DNA of 64,000 nt from positions 992,001-1,056,000 of the forward strand of contig OZ251238.1 of NCBI GenBank assembly GCA_965240325.2. Direction: 5' to 3'. The notes beneath the pieces were generated by a model. It searched no databases and was not told the origin of the DNA. It was given only the letters and a program-made list of their open reading frames with translations. The position numbers and the translations under genes are program-made. The DNA comes from Rebecca billardiae RCC1528 (taxonomy: Eukaryota > Haptophyta). Below are positions 1 through 10,411 of the stretch, piece by piece (positions within the stretch are counted from its first letter, which is position 1; every line of letters starts with the position of its first letter).

Positions 1-890
1 GCGTCCATCGGCCAGTACTGCACCTTCGCCTCGATCGCGCGCAGCACAGCCTCGTCGTCGCCCCCTTTGGTCGGCTTGGCGCGCGGCCGTGCGAACGCAG
101 CGGACGGCGCGTCCGCAGCGCGCGCACGGCCGAGCAGCTGCCGGCGCAACCGCACGTAGTCGCTGAGCCAGGCGGAGGTCTCGGCGCCGGCGAGGCGGAG
201 GCGCTTCGGCAGCCGCTTGCCGAGCGGGCAGTCCCGCCGATGCGGCACCCAGAAGTGCTCGCGCGCCCACTGGCCCAGGTCCGGCTCGGCAGCGCCGCCC
301 CGCGCCGCGCGGAGGCCGCGCGCCGTCGCGCACAGCTGGACGGCTCGCCTGCTCCAGTAGCGCGGGCGCGAGGCGTTGATGTGCTTGCTCCGGTACAAGT
401 TGCCCAGCCGGCGCGACTGCCGCTGCATCGACTCGCACTCCGAGCGCACCATCAGCCGCGCCTCGTCCACGCCCGCCGCCCACGGCAGCCTGAGGCTCGC
501 CGACTCGGCGCGCAGGAAGTTCTGGAAGCTGAGCACGCGCACGTGCGCGCGCAGCGAGCAGTCGGCGCCGCCGAGCGCCCAGTAGTCCTCGATGCGAGAG
601 ACCGAGACGGGCATGCGCATGGCGCCCGACCGGTCGTCCAGCGGCGAGTTCGGGCCCCAGTCCTTCATCCAGACCGCGCCCGCCGGCGGCAGCACCAGCG
701 TTCGGCCGGTCACGCACGCCATCTCTGCGGCGTAGAGCATGCCGTCGTAGACGTTGGTCAGCGCCCCGTGGTCGAGTTCGAAGAGGAGGTACTGCCCGGG
801 CGCCTCAGGCTCGCATGGCGACTCACCAGACGCGAGGACGCTCAGAGCCACAAGGAGCACAAGGGCGCGCGCGCCGTACGCCGCCATCAT
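1..890 (-). CDS. O-fucosyltransferase-like secreted/Golgi protein, 5' part only
   Basis: The minus-strand frame is open from a double ATG at 890 to the window edge, about 296 codons, so the C-terminus is missing. The N-terminus (Met-Met-Ala-Ala-Tyr, then an Ala/Leu/Val-rich stretch ending near Ala-Ser-Gly) looks like a signal peptide. About residue 30 begins YLLFELDHGALTNVYDGMLY, followed by AAEMACVTGRTLVLPP. A glycine-containing opening strand followed by a helix and a 'RTLVLPP' strand is typical of the GDP-fucose protein O-fucosyltransferase fold. The GDP-fucose-binding C-terminal half is outside the window, so activity cannot be judged. Its start lies 120 bp from the divergent gene at 1011, suggesting a shared promoter. 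Family assignment is by motif resemblance only; another GT-B sugar transferase is possible. Confidence 0.6.
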   Translation of the reverse strand, partial: MMAAYGARALVLLVALSVLASGESPCEPEAPGQYLLFELDHGALTNVYDGMLYAAEMACVTGRTLVLPPAGAVWMKDWGPNSPLDDRSGAMRMPVSVSRIEDYWALGGADCSLRAHVRVLSFQNFLRAESASLRLPWAAGVDEARLMVRSECESMQRQSRRLGNLYRSKHINASRPRYWSRRAVQLCATARGLRAARGGAAEPDLGQWAREHFWVPHRRDCPLGKRLPKRLRLAGAETSAWLSDYVRLRRQLLGRARAADAPSAAFARPRAKPTKGGDDEAVLRAIEAKVQYWPMD

Positions 891-1010
891 GGACCTCCGC
901 ACCTTTTCTCGCCGCCGAGTTTTGGTGACTTTGGTCCGCCCGAGCGTCGGACTTTCATCGCGCGACGAAAGATTTTTGCCTGCGGGGAAGCCTCCATCGT
1001 GTCCTCGTCG
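891..1010. promoter_or_regulatory. putative bidirectional promoter
   Basis: This 120 bp gap separates two divergent start codons (minus at 890, plus at 1011). It must contain the 5' UTRs and core promoters of both genes, unless the real starts lie elsewhere. No TATA box is obvious. The role is inferred from gene arrangement only. Confidence 0.35.
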
Positions 1011-1592
1011 ATGACGATGACGAGCAGGCGACGCGCTAGCCGCGTCGTCGGCGCGCTGATGCTGGCGGCGGCGGGCGCGTGCCGCGCTCAGGCGCCGCCG
1101 GGGAGCGCAGGCGCGGCGTACGCGCGGTCCACGCCGGCCACACCCGCCGCCGGCCCATTCGCGCAGCTGCTCAAAGCGCGCAGGCTGCTCTCGCCGCCGT
1201 GCGTCGGCTGCGTGACGCAGTGCGCGACCGCGACGGCGTCCGAGACGTTCAGCCAGCCGGCCATGCGCGCGGTGGGCATGTTCGCATTCCGCCACCTCTT
1301 CTGGAACGAGGCGAAGGAGTGCGCCGAGTTCGGTGAGGGCCTCGCCCTCGTCTTCCGCAACCTGCGGCTGTGGCACTTGGCGGCGGTGTTTGCAAACTTC
1401 TATTCGCAGTGCGTCGACGCGTGCTACCGGCAGTGCCCGTACTGGGGCGTGCGCGCGAAGCGCGCGGCTCGGCTGCTCGCGGCGGAGGAGCAGTCGCACG
1501 ACTGGGCGTACAAGATCGGCCCGAGCTACGCGTGGGAGGAGCGGTTTGCCGAGCAGAAGCTCGGCGAGGTGCGCTCTCGGGCGCACGCCTGA
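1011..1592 (+). CDS. small secreted cysteine-rich protein, unknown function
   Basis: An intronless ORF of 193 aa. I chose the ATG at 1011 because it opens a clear signal peptide: a basic start (MTMTSRRRASR), then a hydrophobic Val-Val-Gly-Ala-Leu-Met-Leu core, with likely cleavage after Cys-Arg-Ala-Gln-Ala around residue 28. The open frame extends further upstream but there it is antisense to the 1-890 gene. The mature part has paired cysteines in the pattern C-V-G-C-x3-C near residue 65 and QCVDACYRQC near residue 145, suggesting disulfide bonds in a secreted or lumenal protein. It contains aromatic helices (FAFRHLFWNEAKEC, LRLWHLAAVFANFYSQC). I do not recognise a family. It is divergent from the fucosyltransferase-like gene. 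Confidence 0.6.
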   Translation: MTMTSRRRASRVVGALMLAAAGACRAQAPPGSAGAAYARSTPATPAAGPFAQLLKARRLLSPPCVGCVTQCATATASETFSQPAMRAVGMFAFRHLFWNEAKECAEFGEGLALVFRNLRLWHLAAVFANFYSQCVDACYRQCPYWGVRAKRAARLLAAEEQSHDWAYKIGPSYAWEERFAEQKLGEVRSRAHA

Positions 1593-2182
1593 TGCACAGA
1601 GCCGGCTGGCTGCCCATCGCCCCACGGAGGGGTCCTGCGCATCCGCACGACGGCCCAGGCAGCATCGAGAACGGGCCCTTTGGGCAGCCGCAGCCGCACG
1701 GCGTGGACCTTGCGCTCGCGGATCTTGATCCACCAATCCCTTACTTACCGCTGCGGCATATCTCCGATCAACTGCATTTACAACTTCAGCAGCAGCAGCC
1801 TTCTGCTCGCCGCCAGCACCGCCTGGCAGGCGCCCGCAGGCGCGGCGCGACGGACCTGCTTTGCGGCGCATGGCCGCCCATCGAGCTGCACCCGGGACGG
1901 GCAGACGGCGACATGCTGGCTGCTGCGCGGGTAGTCCGCTTCCACGCGACTGCGGGGGGTCGTCTCCGACGACGACTCGTCCTCGCGACTCGATGCCAGC
2001 AAATAAAATTGCTGCCGACGACGATCGACGAGATTTTCGCGCGTCCAAATAATTCGCGAAAAGAACACTGAAGCTGAAAAAGTCCGGCCGTTGAGCTGCG
2101 CGGCTCGCCGCGCGTTTGCTCACCGCGTGCGCGGCGCGCCTCGCGAGGGCTTGCCAGCGGGCATCAGCGTCGGCCAGCCGCC
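1593..2182. other. intergenic, 3' UTR of upstream gene and USP14 promoter
   Basis: There is no supported gene here. Open frames in this stretch continue from GC-rich neighbours. An AATAAA at about 1998-2003, roughly 400 bp after the upstream stop, could act in polyadenylation, but the spacing is long and the signal may be chance. The last 100 bp before 2183 should hold the USP14 promoter. Confidence 0.4.
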
Positions 2183-4715
2183 ATGATCGCTGGTGCGGCG
2201 CGGCGGCGGCGGCGGGAGCGCGGTGGCGGCGTGCCGAGCCGCGGCGCCTGAACCCCCGCGCGCGTGCGCGCCCCCACGCCCCACGCCCGCAGTCAACGTC
2301 AAGTGGGGCAAGCAGAAGTTCGAAAATGTCGAGGTGGACACGTCCGAATCGCCGCTGCTCTTCAAGACGCAGCTCTTCGCGCTCACTGGCGTGCCGGTCG
2401 AGCGGCAGAAGGTGATGGGGCTGAAGGGCGGGCAGCTGAAGGACGACACGGACTGGGCCACCGTCGGACTCAAGCCGGTGCGCGGCCTGGCCTCGCGCCG
2501 CGCGGCCTCCTCGTCCTGCTGCATGCACTGGACGCTCACGGCGTGCCACCCGCGCCCGTGCCGCGCGCGCGCGCGGCGCGCGCGGTGGCGCGAGCCGCGC
2601 AGGGCCAGACGGTGATGCTGATGGGCACGGCGGACAAGCTCCCCGACCCGCCGCCCGAGCCGACCAAGTTCGTCGAGGACATGCCCGAGGTCGTCGACGT
2701 CGCGGCCATGGAGAACCCGGCTGGCCTGCGCAACCTTGGCAACACGTGCTACCTCAACTCGAGCATGCAGGTGATCAAGGCGATCCCCGAGGTGTCGCAC
2801 GCGCTGCAGCGGTACGTGCCGGCGCAGGCGAACGAGCCGGGCGCCTCGCTCGTCCTCGCCACGCGCGAGCTCCTCGCCGAGCTCGACCGCTCGACCGCGG
2901 CGCGCGAGGTACTGCCGCTTCGGTTCGTGTCGACGTTTCGTCAACTCTTCCCGCGCTTCGCGGAGCAGGCGGAGAACGGCGCGTACGCGCAGCAGGACGC
3001 GGAGGTGCGCGGCGTGCCGTGCGCTGCGCGGGGCCCCGGCCGGCACGCGCGCGCGCTGACGGCGCGCGCGCCTCGCGTCGGGCGCGCCTTGCTGCGCGCC
3101 GCTGCGTGCGCGCGCACCGCTCCGTGCGCGCCCGGGTGCTCCGCAGGAGTGCTGGTCGCAGATCGTGGCGAACCTGAGCTCGCGCCTGCGGCTCGCCACC
3201 GGCGGCGAGCCATCCAACCTTGAGACCGCAGCCATGTCAACCGACGGCCTGCTCCAGGTGTGTGTGTGCGCGTGTGTATGCGTGTGTGTTGCATGAATGT
3301 GTGCGTTTGTGCGCGTGTGTGTGGCTGGAGGGCAAAGGCTGCGGGCCGGGCGCAGGGGGGAGGCCCGGTCGGTCCGCGCGCGCTCTGGGAGCGCGGGCTG
3401 GGTGGCTGCCCGCCGTGCGCGCCATGCCGTTCAGTCCGCGTGGGGAGGATGGATGGTGCTGGGCGCACACCCACACGCCCGCGGGACAGAAGCGGCGCGC
3501 GCGCCTTCCCCGTGGCGCCGTGCCGAAGAGAACCCCGCGACAGCTGGCCGCGCGCCCGGCCCTGTTGCGTCGCCTGTGCCCCTGCCGTGCCGTGGGCACG
3601 CGTGGGCGGCATGAGGCGGCGCGCGGCCGCGCGGTGCATCCGTGCGCCGCGCGGCCGGCCGCAGGGCCCACACACACTGCGGCGGGGCGTGCCACCGCCA
3701 CCGCGCGCCAGCCTGCCGCGCAAAGGGAGCGCGGCCGCGTGAGCTGCGGCGGCGGGCACGCGCCGCGCGCTGAGGGGCGTCTTCGTGGCGCCGCCCGCCC
3801 GCGCCGCCCGCGCCGCCGCGGCGTGCGCGCCCGCTCGCGCAGGACAACCTGGGAGACGTTCTCTTCGGCATCCAGATGACGTCGGAGCTCTCGTGCGAGG
3901 ACGCGCCCGACGAGCCGAAGCAGACGAGCACGGAGGCGCTGCGCAGGCTCTCGTGCCATCTCAAGCCGGGCACCGCGCACCTGTACAACGCGATCGAGGG
4001 GTCCCTGGAAGAATCGATCGAGAAGCACTCGCCCACCCTCGGCCGCGAGGCGTCGTACAAGAAGGTCTCGCGCATTGCGCGGCTGCCGCCCTACCTCTCC
4101 GTCCAGTTTGTACGCTTCGCGTGGCGCGCGGACTCGCAGAAGCGGTGCAAAGTTCTCAAAGAGATCTCGTTCCCGGACATGCTCGACCTGCGGAACCTTC
4201 TGGACCCTTCGCTGAAGAAGCGCGTGAACGGGCGATGGAAGGAGCTCGAGGTGGAGGCGGTGGGCTCCGCGCCCGCGGCGGCGCCCGCGGGCGGCAGCGC
4301 GGAGGCGATGGAGGTCGAGCGGGCGCCGGCCGCGGCGGGCGGCGCGTCGTCGTCCGAGCCGCAACTGCCGGCGCTCCCGCTGCCGCCCGCGGTGACTGCG
4401 CGCGACAACCTCACCGGCCGGTACGAGCTGTTCGCGATCGTCACGCACGAGGGCCGCACCGCCGAGGGCGGGCACTACGTCGCATGGGTCAAGCAGGACG
4501 ACGGCGGCTGGCTTGTCTTCGACGACGAGACGGTCGCGCGCGTCTCCGCCGACAAAATCAAGAAGCTGTACGGCGGCGGCGACTACCACATGGCCTACAT
4601 GTGCTTCTATCGGCACTCGACGAAGCTCGAGGATGACATCCGGGAGAGCGCGCGGCGCAGCGCGGGGCTGCCCACGCTCGGCGGCAAGCCGAGCGGCGCG
4701 GCGGACAAGGCATGA
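2183..4715 (+). CDS. USP14: ubiquitin carboxyl-terminal hydrolase, USP14/UBP6 type
   Basis: This is a proteasome-associated deubiquitinase. Exons: 2183-2192, 2293-2477, 2603-3004, 3147-3257, 3843-4715, all GT-AG, giving 526 aa (human USP14 has 494). The first exon is only 10 nt (Met-Ile-Ala plus one base) and splices to VNVKWGKQKFENVEVD, the start of an N-terminal ubiquitin-like domain (residues about 4-70) that docks on the proteasome. The USP core follows. The catalytic Cys is C114 in NLGNTCYLNSSMQ, and QQDAEECW matches the family's QQDANECW. The catalytic His is about H447 in EGGHYVAWVKQDDGGW. A Pro/Ala-rich insert lies near residues 375-415. The last intron (3258-3842) is long and begins with a GT-rich repeat. 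Identification is secure; exact small-exon borders are inferred from consensus and reading phase. Confidence 0.93.
3258..3295 (+). repeat. (GT)n-rich microsatellite at 5' end of USP14 intron 4
   Basis: An imperfect GT/GC dinucleotide run directly follows the exon 4 donor. It overlaps the splice site, so length changes could affect splicing. It explains the open frames seen on both strands in this intron. Confidence 0.7.
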
Positions 4716-5868
4716 GGCGGTTGGCTGCGGGCGCGCGCCGGTCGGCTCTGCCGTGTCCGCCGCGCTGGCGAGCGTTTGCGGCGGCCCGACGGGCGCTGCC
4801 GGACGGAAGCTGAGGAGGCTGCGCGGGGCGCTGCCACCTCGGCAGTTGCGCTCGGGCCTGGGCACTGCCCCCGACGACGCGGCGTCCTGCGGCCCGGCTT
4901 GTGAGCCCTTGTCCGTCGGGCGAGGCCGGTGCCCGACCGGCGGTTAACTGAATGCGCTGCGCCAATTTCATCATGATCGAGTCACAAGGCCCGCCGGGCC
5001 CCGGCGCGGGCTGCAGGCTGCAAGTGAGTGCAAGCTTCTGGCATCGCCGGATGACGGGTTGTGTCATCGCGCGCAAGACGTCGACGATGACGCGCATCTC
5101 AATCTGACGAGCATATATAATTTATAATTTATTTTCATCATTATATATATAGCGCGCTAGAGCGAATAATATGAATAATAATGTACATCTGCTCGTGGCT
5201 AATCGCCACGCGATGATCATGATGATGATACATACTACATATAGCTAGTATAGGATTACTCCGATGATTAGCTACCGCACTGGCCGCTGGCACGGCGCGG
5301 CACCGCCGCGCATGTCGGCAAGTGCCTTCGTCAGGCCGGCCCCTGCGCCCCGAGCTGCGCGGGCGAGCCGGCCTCAACCGGCATGTGTCGCCCCCGCCCC
5401 ATATGATGTGTCGCATCTATACACCACGCAATCACGCGCGATACAGTAGCTTGAAGCGCTTGAGCAGCGCGCGCAGCGCGCGGACTGTGAGTGACTCACT
5501 GACTGTCGCGCCTTGTGAGTTGCACTGGCTAACATTCACAAGCTGCCTGGCCGACAGTCACATGCCAAACCACTACTTGTAGGAGCCAGGACGGCCCGGT
5601 TAACATCGAACTCTATAAACATGGACGCCCATCCGACAGCAAGAGTTGTCAGGATTCAAGCCCACGTGCCTGCCCGCGTGGCCCGCGACCGCCGTCGCAT
5701 GTTGGGCGGTCGCAAGTCGCGACTCACGTTGCCCGTTGGGTGCGCTGCAAGGGCGTTCCCGGGATCCTGCCACACGCTCCTGAAAAGCAAAGCCCCCGCT
5801 GCGGGGGCTTTGCCTTCCGGACTGGCGCTGCGGCAGTGGCGGCCGCCAACCCGGACTGCGGTGCACCA
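4716..5868. other. intergenic: USP14 3' region and AT-rich segment
   Basis: No gene is supported. 4716-5100 is GC-rich 3' flank of USP14. About 5105-5260 is strikingly AT-rich with ATATAT runs and short ATG/CAT-rich simple sequence, unlike the surrounding DNA. The rest is mixed. It contains the perfect hairpin listed at 5787-5813. Confidence 0.5.
5787..5813. repeat. perfect 13 bp GC-rich hairpin
   Basis: GCAAAGCCCCCGC is followed by a single T and its exact reverse complement. The hairpin resembles a bacterial intrinsic terminator stem, but this is eukaryotic intergenic DNA with no T-run after it. Its role is unknown. It lies 56 bp before the left arm of the large inverted repeat. Confidence 0.8.
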
Positions 5869-6176
5869 GCGCTTGGCGCGCGCGCGGCGCGGCGCGCTGC
5901 GGCCGTCGAGTTGCCATGCGAAGGCGGCGCGTTGCGTGCGTGGCATCGGAACGCTGCCGTGCTCCGCACTGCGCCCCGCAGCTCGCTCCTCGTCGACTTT
6001 GCTGCGCCTACGATCAGCGCGCACGCGAGCGTCGCCTCGGAATGAGCAGCCCGCGCCGGCCTCAGCCGTGAGCACCCGCCTGGCGCGCGATGCGATCAAC
6101 TCGGGGCACGAGCTGCGGCTGGGCGAGGAAGCATGTGCCTGCGCGCAAGCCGCGCCGCCTTGAGACACCGATCGTG
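5869..6176. repeat. left arm of a 308 bp inverted repeat
   Basis: This arm is the reverse complement of 6463-6770 over exactly 308 bases with no gaps. I count three mismatches, all transitions, in the segment near 6115-6132. The arms are separated by a 286 bp spacer. Near-identity without indels implies a recent origin. The open frames read from both arms are not counted as genes. Confidence 0.9.
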
Positions 6177-6462
6177 AGCAGGGCAAGCACCTTGCACGCA
6201 ACTATTCTTCTTGCCCTTGCGCATTGTCGCGGTGTCCTTGAAAGGACTCCTTATCAGAGCAACTACTCAAGCAAGGCATGACGGCAGCCACGCGCGCATG
6301 CGATGCATAGATGTACACGAGTTGCTGTGCGCACACGCAACCCGAAGACTCCTATTCATCGCTTCAGGGCGCTCACGGTCTGTTGTTTCATCTCCACTGC
6401 ATGCAAGGCTCGTGCAGGCTGATCGGCATTCGTCGACAGCCGTCTGAAGCTGCATCAACGCG
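6177..6462. other. spacer of the 308 bp inverted repeat
   Basis: The 286 bp between the two arms has lower GC than the arms. It contains no ORF with recognisable content. If transcribed, the arms plus this loop would form a long hairpin RNA. Confidence 0.6.
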
Positions 6463-6770
6463 CACGATCGGTGTCTCAAGGCGGCGCGGCTTGCGCGCAG
6501 GCACATGTTTCCTCGCTCAGCCGCAGCTCGCGCCCCGAGTTGATCGCATCGCGCGCCAGGCGGGTGCTCACGGCTGAGGCCGGCGCGGGCTGCTCATTCC
6601 GAGGCGACGCTCGCGTGCGCGCTGATCGTAGGCGCAGCAAAGTCGACGAGGAGCGAGCTGCGGGGCGCAGTGCGGAGCACGGCAGCGTTCCGATGCCACG
6701 CACGCAACGCGCCGCCTTCGCATGGCAACTCGACGGCCGCAGCGCGCCGCGCCGCGCGCGCGCCAAGCGC
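6463..6770. repeat. right arm of the 308 bp inverted repeat
   Basis: This arm pairs with 5869-6176. Its outer end (CGCCAAGCGC at 6761-6770) is repeated in part just beyond the arm at about 6798-6808. No clear target-site duplication is seen outside the arms. Confidence 0.9.
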
Positions 6771-7297
6771 CCATCGACGCCAGCGCGCCTTCGGCGCCAA
6801 GCGCGTTTTCATTTTCCGCGCTTTGTTTTCGCGCGTGAGTTTTTATTGGCGCATGACCCGCGCGGGGAACGCCCCTGGAAGCGTCATCGATGAATAAAAC
6901 ATGAGCCGATATTCGTCGATCTTCCGCTCGGGATGACGTGAAGCTCTGGTGAGCAGTGGCAGGACTTGCTGCAGGCTCGTTAGGATGTCCTGGCCGTTCT
7001 CAGAATGTTCCCGACCGAGGCGAGAGCGAGGCGGGTTTTTTTCGCTCCGAGCACTGCCACGGACAAGGGCCTTGATTAAGAGCTGCGCAATACAGTTTAC
7101 TATGTTTTAACGTGCACACTTGGTTAAGGCGTATTGATGAGAGTAATCCATTTGTAGTATTTGGGCAGCTTGTAGCCGGTACCCGCCTCGGCGTGGCGGC
7201 CATCGAGACCACCCTCGGCCAATTGCGCGCGCAGCCCCACTGCGCGCGAGCTCGAGGCGCGCGAGGAGGAGCGCGCTCGGCCGGGCTGGGCGAGCGC
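6771..7297. other. intergenic: glycosyltransferase upstream region
   Basis: No gene is supported. The glycosyltransferase frame stays open back to about 7112 but contains no ATG before 7298. This part is therefore taken as promoter and 5' UTR, unless an upstream exon exists. Confidence 0.4.
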
Positions 7298-9592
7298 ATG
7301 GCAGGAGCCCCGTCGATCTGGCACTACCGCGAGTGCGGCTGCACGGGCCAGCCGCTGCCGCTTCCGACCACCGTCGACTTTGGCGTCTGGGAGGCGCCGC
7401 CCTCGACCGCCGTGCGCGCGGGCGATGTGCACGTCACCAGCGGCAACATGGGCGAAGTGGACGCGGCGGCGCGGGCGGAGCTGGCCTCGCTCAAGGCCCA
7501 CGCGGGCTTCCGCCCGCTGCGCGTCATGTACCTCATCCCGCACCACAACCTGACGGGCGGGATGAAGATGATCATGGAGCACCTGCGCGAGCTGATGGAG
7601 CGCGGGCACCACGTGACGGCGGTGTACCGCGGCACGGCGGGCACGCCCGTGCTCCCGCCGTGGGCCACCTCCGCCCGCGTCAGCGCCGAGCTGCTCATCG
7701 ACGTCACCGAGTCGTACGACACGCTGCTGCGCCGGATGCGCCAATCGGTTGACGTCTGCCTAGTTGGGTATTTTACCCAGCTGGGTGAGCTGATGAATAT
7801 CTGGGCGCCGCTGCTGTACTGGGAGCAGGCGCGCGCGCGAGGCCCGCGCCCCCGCCGTCGACCGCGCCCTCGCCCGCCGCGCAGCAGCGCGACCGCGCCC
7901 GCGTGCGCCGCAAGGGGCGAGGCAGCTTGGCCGCGCGGCCGCCCTGGCCTGGCGCGGCCGGTGCGTTAGGCTGACTGACTGAGCTTGGCCTGTGTGTCCG
8001 GTGTGTCGTGCCCCGCCCCACCGCGCGCAGGGCCACGAGCACATCTTCGCGCAAGGACGCGAGCCCACGACCGCCTCGTTAGTGCGTGCCCACACACGCG
8101 TGCGCACGCCGGCGCTCGGACGCCAGTCCGGCTGTGGGAGGGAGCGCGCGGGCGGAGTGCAGCCGCGCCGCTCACGCGCCGCGCCGTGTGTTCCCGCGCG
8201 CGCGCCGTGCCCGCGTGCGTGCTGTGCGTGCGCGCGCGCCGTGCCCGCGCGCTCGCACAGGACGTGCTCTTCCACGCCACGATGAGCCGCGTGCCGTGCG
8301 CCCTCGCCGGCGTCTCCACCTACGTCCGCGACACGCTCGCGCTGCAGTTCAACCGCCGAGTCCGAATTATCCCGAACGCAATCGATGCAAATCGCTTCAG
8401 GCCGGCCGCGCCGCTGCAGGACCCGCTGCCGGGGAGCGTGCCGACGAGCTCGCTGCTGCACGACGCGCCGCCGCCCGGCGTGTCGCCCGCGCTCTCGCAG
8501 GGCACGCCGGCGCGCGTGCTGCTCGTGGGCAACCCGACGCAGGCGTTCAAAGGTGCGCACAATGACGCGCCGCCGCGTGCCGCGAGCGCTCGCGTGCGCG
8601 CGGCCTGCGCACACGCGCGCGTACAGTTGCGCGTACAGCTGTGCGCACGGTTGCGCGTGTGCGCGGCCAGCGCAGCCTGCTCCTGCGGAGCTTGCTGGCT
8701 TGCTTGCATGCCGTGCGGGAGCGAGCGAGAGTGCTCGCCCGCGGCAGCGCTCACCGCGCCGCGTCGCGCGCGCCCGCGCGCCTCGCCCGCGACCGCAGGT
8801 TGGGACGTCGCGCTGCAGGCGCTCAACAGCGTGCACGCCTCCGCGCCCGGGCTGCGCGTCACGTGGGTCTGCCAGTCGCAGCCGCAGGTGCAGGGCGTGC
8901 ACTTCCCCATCCAGTTCATCGTGAACCCGCCGCAGCACACGATTCCGGGGCTCTATGCGGCCGGACACGAGGTCTTCTTCTTCGCCTCACGCTTCGAGGC
9001 CTGGGGGATGCCTGTTCTTGAGGCGATGGCGTGCGGCGTGCCGCTCGTCACGACGCGCTGCTTCGGCGTCGACGACTTCTGCGTGCACATGCACAACTGC
9101 CTCATGGCGCCCACGCTCGACTGGACGCAGCTCTCGCGCCACGTGCTGCAGCTGCTGGCGAATCGCGCGCTCGCCGCGAGGCTCGCGTACAACGCGCGGC
9201 GCACGGCCGAGCGACTCACGTGGGCGCGCGCGGGCGACCAGCTTGAGGTCGCGCTGTACCGGACGGCCGCGTACTTCCGCACGCAGCCGCACCCGCCGAC
9301 CCCCTCGCCGGCACGCGCCGAGTGGGCGCCGCCGGCGCGGCAGGCGAGCGGCGGCGGCAACGGGGACGCGGGCCGCCCGGACGGCGACCACGACATGAGC
9401 CCAGGTGCCCACGGCGGGACACGCTCGGCGCACCGCGCCGACGAGCACTACCACCACCACCACCGCAGGCGGCACGACGACATCGGCGAGGGCGGGGCGG
9501 AGGAGGGCGGCGGCGCCGTGCTGCGCCACCAGCACCGGCGGCAGCAGCAGGGCGCCGCCTCGCGCGAGCTCGTCAGCGACCAGACAAGATAA
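7298..9592 (+). CDS. group-1 (GT-B fold, GT4-like) glycosyltransferase
   Basis: Predicted to transfer a sugar from a nucleotide-sugar donor; acceptor unknown. Exons: 7298-7828, 8031-about 8048, 8261-8552, 8799-9592, about 544 aa. The N-terminal Rossmann half contains LRVMYLIPHHNLTGGMKMIM. YWEQ at the end of exon 1 joins GHEHIF in exon 2, recreating the WEQGHE motif of bacterial-type group-1 enzymes. Exon 3 has the linker strand RVRIIPNAIDANRF. Exon 4 has the C-terminal nucleotide-sugar site FFFASRFEAWGMPVLEAMACG with the EAxGxPxLEAMACG pattern. The tail is His/Gln-rich and probably disordered. The first intron appears to begin with GC rather than GT, and the end of tiny exon 2 is uncertain. 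The start is the first ATG in frame. It converges on DENR. Confidence 0.82.
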
Positions 9593-10411
9593 TCAGGCGC
9601 GGGCGCGCGCGCCCGGCGGCAGCGGCGTCGTTGTACTTGTAATCAACGATGCGCCGCGCGATGCGAGCATCAGCACGCGCCCCGCATGGCGACGCTGCTG
9701 CGAAGCTCCCTCTTCGCCGCCGGTCAGTTCTCGTCCGCTCTTAGGATCCTCCTCTCTCCAGCTCCTCCCCGTCGTTCTCCGTCCATCGTGGATCGCCTCA
9801 GCGATGACACGAGGTTGCCACTACGCCGTGTGCACCGCATCCGACGAGTGGCATGAATCAGTCGGCAAGCCGCGCAAGCTCTGAAAGCAGCGCGCTGACG
9901 ATGTGATGATGATATGATGACAATAATCGATATATTATTCAGCAGCAGCAGCAGCATGAGGCGTTGACCGCAGCAGCGTGCGTAGTCGTCATCATCGAGA
10001 TCATCGGCTGCTCGCTGATGACGTAGTTATTATTGTGGCGCGCCCGACGCTTCAACCGGACACTGACAGTCCGTGTCCGGTCCGACTCCGAGCGGTCGTC
10101 ATCGCCCCGGTAAGTAATATTGAGCGCGCGCATATATTGAGCGCAGTCGCAGTCGATCTTATTAGCGCGTTCTGCATATCGCGTCGATTGTCGTCGCGTC
10201 CGATCATCGATATCCCGAGGATGTATGTCATCTGATCTTATGACGACGATCTGCGCTGGCTCGGCTCGGCTGTCGCTGACCGCCAGACCGGGCGGCCACG
10301 TGAGCGCCTAGCGCGCCGGCCGGTTACGGCCGCGTCCTCTCCAGGCGCACGCCGCTGCAGCTGCGCGGGCGGGCCACGACCGCACGCCCGACCCCCCGGC
10401 GCCGGCGCCGC
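9593..10411. other. intergenic between convergent genes
   Basis: The 3' flanks of the glycosyltransferase (+) and DENR (-) meet here. 9900-10250 is AT-richer and has short CAG/CAT repeats (for example the CAGCAGCAGCAG run near 9940). No gene or RNA is recognised. Confidence 0.5.

Noticed and set aside
3237-4865. 542-codon minus-strand frame over USP14.
   Set aside because: Antisense to the USP14 exons and long intron; no recognisable protein content.
5787-5813. Bacterial intrinsic terminator or bacterial insertion.
   Set aside because: No U-tract, no adjacent bacterial gene, and the setting is eukaryotic.
5656-6893. Matching open frames on both strands of the 308 bp inverted repeat.
   Set aside because: They are the same sequence read from the two arms; composition is Arg/Ala-rich with no domain or stable start.
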